Below, piece after piece: positions 47,610-51,927 of a stretch of DNA of 51,927 nt. Under the pieces are notes generated by a model. The model did no database searches. It had not been told where the DNA came from and worked only from the letters and a program-made list of their open reading frames with translations. Within the stretch, counting starts at the first letter, position 1; each line of letters starts with the position of its first letter. The position numbers were made by a program, and so were the translations under genes. The DNA lies in the NCBI GenBank assembly GCA_028456385.1, contig JALNQF010000293.1, positions 1 through 51,927 of the forward strand. The letters are read 5' to 3'. Source of the DNA: Ophiosphaerella korrae (taxonomy: Eukaryota; Ascomycota; Dothideomycetes; Pleosporales; Phaeosphaeriaceae).

Positions 47610-47946
47610 TATAATAGAATAATTCCTAATAGGTAATATTAATATATTATTATTTTTAGTTAGAGATTAGAGTACTAATACTATCCTAATAATATCTATT
47701 ACTACTAACTATATACTTTAATTTTTAAGTTAGCTTTATAGCTTTATATCTACTAAGCTTTATATAGTAAAAAGCTACTTTATAGCTTTATACTTACTAA
47801 GCTTTATAAAGTAGTAAAGTTATTATATATTTTTATTATAACTAACTTTCTAATTAAGCTTATTATACTATAAGTTATATATATTATTATTTTCTTTAGT
47901 AAAGCTAATTAGCTCTATTTAGTTTTTTTCTATTACTACTATAATA
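47610..47946 (-). repeat. gypsy-A copy A-7: 3' LTR (337 bp)
   Basis: It begins TATAATAGAATAATTCC, resembling the complement of the A-6 LTR end. It ends TCTATTACTACTATAATA at 47946. The middle (about 47730-47820) carries repeats of AGCTTTATA-CTTACTAAGCTTTATA, related to those of the solo LTR at 12127 and unlike A-6. The left flank is ACTTA (47605-47609). The right side of the element is lost. Confidence 0.8.
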
Positions 47947-48400
47947 CTATCTTATTCTTTAAGTAAGTTTTTATTTTTTTATCTTAGAGCTAAAGCTATT
48001 AATCTAGTTTCTTTATATATTTCTAGCTCTTTATTACTTTTTATACTTTCTTATTCTTAATATAATAAGCTACTTTTTACTAACTATATTACTTATAATA
48101 GTATTAAAATAATTTATTATTTTTATTATAATAAACTAAAGTTAACTTATCTAATATCTTTAAAAGATAGTAAAGCTTATTCTAAGTATATTTAGGCTAA
48201 CGTCTAGTACTATTATACTCTTTCTAGTGTTTTATTTATAAAGTATAAGTACTTAATTATAACTAAGTCTTTTAGTTCTAAATTATATAAAAAGAGCTAT
48301 TAATAGAGCTTAAGTAAAACTATTATTATAGCTAGCTAATATAGAATAAGCTTAGTATAACCTAATCTCTAAGACTACTATTATAAGATACAAGCTTAGG
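47947..48400 (-). other. A-7 3' UTR fragment
   Basis: The complement of a polypurine tract (CTATCTTATTCTTTAAG) is followed by about 400 bases colinear with 13548-13960 of A-4, ending near AAAGAGCTATTAATAGAGC (48290-48310). Homology fades by about 48400, where the region downstream of copia-F starts. No gene is present. Confidence 0.7.
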
Positions 48401-48869
48401 AATAAGTAGGAAATAATTATTAATTAAAGAGCTATCTAAGCTAGGCTACTTATATATAGTAGAGTAGCTTAAATAGCTTATATAGCTTACTTACTACTAT
48501 AGGCTTACCTAAATTGTATAGAGTAGAGCTCTAACTTATAATACACTCTCTAGGTAAGCTACGTAGTAGAGCTATTTAATAAGTATTGTAGTAGTTATCT
48601 AAACTTAGTTAAAAACAACTTTACCTATAATTCTATTAGTTTTAGGCTTATACGTAGGTGCTAAGCGCTTATACGCTACGCGTAGTATATTTAGAGTTTT
48701 CTTAGCCTTATAAACTCTTTAGTAACTATTATTATAGCTATTATAAGTTACTATTTTTAAAGCTTTTAAAGCTTACTTTTTATATTAGTAATTATTATAC
48801 TAACTTGTTTTTATAGAGTAAAGCTAAGAAAGCTACTTACGCTTATATATCTTGCTCTTATACTACTTC

Positions 48870-48874
48870 TAAAG

Positions 48875-48906
<32 letters not shown>
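48870..48906. repeat. (ACT)n trinucleotide run
   Basis: About 11-12 consecutive ACT triplets lie inside the plus-strand coding-like frame, where they read as Thr. A second ACT-rich cluster lies at 49431-49452. Confidence 0.9.
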
Positions 48907-48907
<1 letters not shown>

Positions 48908-49552
48908 AGAAGAAGAAAAAGTATACTAAAAAGACTCTAGTACTATAAACGCCCTTACCTCTACTTTCTTATACTTCCTCTCTTAAGAGAGTTATAAGTA
49001 CTCTCTATAAAGAGCCTTATCTTTACTATACTTATAGCGCGTTAGTAGGCTACTCTAATAGGAGCTACTATAACTTCTTTAGAGAAGAGGTTTAGCGTTA
49101 TATACGCTATACTACTAGTAGTTATAGCTACGTTCTTATATAAGTTAATTTAAAAATTTTACTCTAGCTCTTTAATTTACTACTTTAAGAGCTACTCTAG
49201 CTCTTTATCTAATATTAGTTAACTAACTTATATTATAGCTCTAAAATTACTTACTATACTATTATTACCTTTATTACTACCTAGGCCTATAAAGCTCTAG
49301 AGAAGAAGCTTAAAGCTCTTTAAAAGACTTTCTATATACTACTTAGTAAAGTTATAGAAGAGACTCTAAGTCTTTAAACTTTTTTACTACTTTTACTTCT
49401 ACTTCTACTTTAGCTTATACTTATACTTACGCTTACTACTACTACTACTCTTACCTCTACCTATAATCTTACTACTACTACGCTTACTAAAGCTACTATT
49501 ATAATAGAAGTAGTTACTACTTTACTAGCTAAGGACGCTTAAGCTAAAAAGG

Positions 49553-49579
49553 CTTTTACGCGTTATTTACGCGTAAAAG
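49553..49579. repeat. Perfect CpG-containing hairpin
   Basis: CTTTTACGCG (49553-49562) pairs with CGCGTAAAAG (49570-49579). The T/A closing the 7-base spacer extends the stem to 11 bp with a 5-base loop. The CGCG core is intact on both arms. Confidence 0.85.
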
Positions 49580-49700
49580 TACTTCTTAGTAAGTTTATTA
49601 ATCTTATATTTTAAATAGATACTTTATTTTAAGCTTAGCTTTAAGCTTTAGCTCTACGTTTTAGTGCTACGCTTTAGCGCTCTAATTTAAAGACTTTTTT

Positions 49701-51927
49701 ATATACTCTATATATTACTTTTATAATTCTTATAACTTAAGCTTAGCTTATATATCTTTAAAGTTAAGGTAAGCTTTAAATCTCTTAAATTACTACTCTA
49801 GGAAGTACTTAGTTAGGCTATCTACTAGTATCTCGCTTATTAGTATATAAGAAACTTAAAATAAGCTTCTAGTATACTCTTATCTTAGCTATATATTCTA
49901 TATATCTACGTAATATAAGTATGTTATTACTCTCTTATTTTTACTTATAATAAGTCTAATTATTTACTAATTATTATAAAAAATTATCTAAGTAGCTCTT
50001 AGGTCTAATATAAGCTCTTAAAAGAGCCTTTTTAGTACTATTACCTTTTTACTTACGTACTTAAGCGCAAGTAGCTTAGCTTTAATAGTAGAAGTAGTTA
50101 CTATAGCTTATTACGCTACCTTCTATATTACTACTTTACTAAAGAGTATTATAATATAGCTATAAGTTAAGTAGTATATTACTAGATTATTAGTAAATAA
50201 CGCGTCTTTATATATAAGTAGCTTAGTACTTTACTACTTACTATCTTACTACTTACTATCTTACTACTAGCTATCTTACTACTTACTATACTAGACTAAT
50301 AGGTACTAAGTTCTATATAGGTAAATAATAACTTAGTTTACTACTTTAAGATACTTTTAGCTTAGATTTATAAGATATTAAGAGAGCTTAGTAGCTATAA
50401 ATACGACGTCTAGTTACACTATTATTACTATATACAAGATAGATCTTACTTACTCTTAGTAGTTCTTAATTTTATACTTTAAGGCCTCTCCTTTACTTAG
50501 CTATAGCTCTTCTACTAGTAATAGAGTTATTAGAAAGCTTATAGAGCTTATAAGATTAAACTTTTTTACTATCTTGTTAATATACTTATTGTAAATAAGC
50601 GTAATAGTCTTATCTAGCTAACTCTATATTACTTATACACCTAAGAACTAGCTTACTAGGCCTTTATCTTCTATATTATACGCTCGTTTAATTCTTTTAA
50701 TAATTTAGTAAGCTTCTAATTAGTAGATTTTATAATATATTACTAATATATTATTAATATAGAAGAGAAAGAGTATTTTACGCTCTTTATTATAGAATAA
50801 GTATAGCTTTTCTTTTAAGACTATAAGACTAGCTTATTTAAGTATTCTTAAGAGCTCTTTATACTAAAAGAGTAGTAAGTCTTTAAAGCTATATAGTACT
50901 TAATTAAGCTTAATATACTTACTAGCTACTTTAAACCTATCTAGGAGCTTATAGATAACTACTAGTTAATAATCTTTATATACGTAGAGGAAAGCTCTAA
51001 TAACGTTATACTAAGCTACTTCTAGGTTAAACTTAGCTATAATTACTATTGTAGTTTAAAACGAGCGCGCTACTAACGTAGTAGCGTAAGTTAATTATAT
51101 TAAATTAATTATTTAGAAGTCTCTACGTACTATAATCTAAGCTTTATACTTAAGAAAGTAGCTATCTTAGTTAAGTTTGTATATAAAAACCTACTTTAGA
51201 AGTAGTAGCTAATTACTTAATTATAAGCGCTCTATCTCTTCCTAAGTGCTAGCTACTAGTAGCGTATTAATCTCTTTCTAAGCTACTTGTTTAAAGAGCT
51301 GCCTATATAGGTACGTATATAGGTGCTTCTAATTCTATAGTAGTAGTAGTAGCTTATCTCGATATAGATAAGCTTATAGCTATAGCTAAAGCTATAGCTT
51401 AAGCTAAGTAGCTACTATAATTATAGTATTTACTATAGTAAGCTCTATATTTAAGTTATAGTCTATTAGTACTTATAAGAGTAGCTTATCTAGTATACTA
51501 CTCTATTTACTCTACTCTAGTTTATATAATAATAAGTAAGCGCTTAAGCTTTTAGTACTATTATCTAGCTTGTTATTTTAGAGTCTTTAGCTTAATCGCG
51601 TTAGCGCTAGCTATTACTAGCGTATATACTACTAATAAGCTCTAACTATATTATTTAGAGCTATATAAGATATAGCTACTTAATAAAAGATAGTATCTAC
51701 TTTATTTAGAGCTATAGAAGCTATAGCTACTTAAAGAGAAGTAGTTTAATAAGTAGCTATTTAATAAGTTAAACTCTTATCTATTAGCTACTCTAAAGCG
51801 CTTACTTCTCTAGTTAATTATAATTCCTAGGAGCTTTTAGATACTTTACTATATTAATTTCTATAATTAATATTAGTACCTATATACTAAACTCTTCTAG
51901 GTTTAAGTATTTACTCTAGAGTTTAAA
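49701..51927 (-). pseudogene. copia-F degenerate pol: integrase-RT linker, reverse transcriptase, RNase H
   Basis: On the minus strand from the window edge, a Gln/Ser/Tyr-rich linker (about 51200-51927) precedes reverse transcriptase. Visible RT parts are an AKFNLEVA-YNVIRAFLYVYK-type block near 51000-51040, YKELLRILK-A near 50830-50860 and the catalytic box Y-I-N-N at 50750-50761 (YVDD with both Asp codons hit). RNase H begins near 50440 with ILYIVIIV-LDVVF and includes a 15-bp tandem expansion at 50232-50291. It continues with TIKAKLLALKYVSKKVIVLKRLF near 50030-50090 and ends KYFLE--FKRFKAYLNFKDI near 49740. It resembles copia-E in order but differs in sequence. The relic is truncated by the window edge. 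Confidence 0.85.
50232..50291 (-). repeat. Four 15-bp tandem units inside copia-F RNase H
   Basis: Units TACTACTTACTATCT lie at 50232-50246, 50247-50261, 50262-50276 (one TTA to TAG change, shift-free) and 50277-50291 (last bases differ). At 15 bp they keep the reading frame and encode a repeated S-S-K-I-V on the minus strand. Confidence 0.92.

Larger units (their letters stand above)
48401..49700 (+). pseudogene. Coding-like region downstream of and antisense to copia-F pol
   Basis: It lies directly downstream of the copia-F RNase H end, in the same relative position as 17978-19084 for copia-E. On the plus strand one frame from about 48836 to 49240 reads with few stops, all at former CAA, CAG, CGA or TGG. 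It contains KATYAYISCSYTTSKA, then a poly-Thr run encoded by ACT repeats and a KKKKK patch. A later Ser/Pro/Thr-rich part (49380-49480) is followed by AKDA-AKKAFTRYLRVKVL near 49531-49590. I do not recognise the protein. The RIP load is lighter than in the left half of the window. It may be an accessory copia ORF or a captured gene. Confidence 0.42.

Overview
The window is a graveyard of nested transposable elements from a filamentous ascomycete (Pezizomycotina), probably part of an AT isochore or pericentromeric block. The base composition points to repeat-induced point mutation (RIP). CpA and TpG are almost erased (in 1-600 I see one CA, at 445, and no TG), and TpA is everywhere. Ancestral CAA, CAG and TGG codons read as TAA or TAG, and GAT reads as AAT. 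No intact gene is visible. I see no tRNA, rRNA, CRISPR array or host gene. Every coding entry is a relic, recognised by reading through RIP-type stops and by comparing copies inside the window.

Names used below are local labels. gypsy-A is a chromovirus-type Ty3/gypsy family with six copies (A-1 to A-5 and A-7), one near-complete younger copy (A-6) and two solo LTRs. gypsy-B, gypsy-C and gypsy-D are three other Ty3/gypsy families. copia-E and copia-F are two Ty1/copia families. There are two Fot1/pogo-like (Tc1-mariner superfamily) DNA transposons.

Layout. 1-2281: A-1 (+), internally deleted. 2282-6786: A-2 (-), carrying a complete 1823-bp Fot1-like element at 4363-6185 with 65-bp terminal inverted repeats and a TA duplication. 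6787-13117: A-3 (+), carrying a solo LTR at 12127-12566. 13118-17211: A-4 (-), cut off on the right. 17212-17977: half of a second Fot1-like element sitting in a copia-E copy (-, 17978-19280). 19281-22745: A-5 (-). 22746-24832: gypsy-C (-). 24833-29480: gypsy-B (+). 29481-31080: unassigned DNA with a TTC tract and a hairpin. 31081-32583 and 39725-41312: copia-E (+), split by A-6 (32584-39719; two 496-bp LTRs, target duplication GCTCT). 41313-43560: the region downstream of copia-E. 43561-47609: gypsy-D (-), split by a solo LTR at 46329-46732 (duplication ACTTA). 47610-48400: A-7 (-). 48401-51927: copia-F (-) with its downstream region.

The nesting gives an order of events. The Fot1-like element went into A-2. 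A-3 went into A-2, then a solo LTR and A-4 went into A-3. A-6 is the last arrival in its copia host and is the least eroded: it alone keeps the reverse-transcriptase YLDD codons and much residual CpA and TpG. The most unusual signal is downstream of RNase H in both copia families. There, the strand opposite to pol carries coding-like sequence, including a stop-free run near 18225-18496 with a Cys-motif-like pattern.
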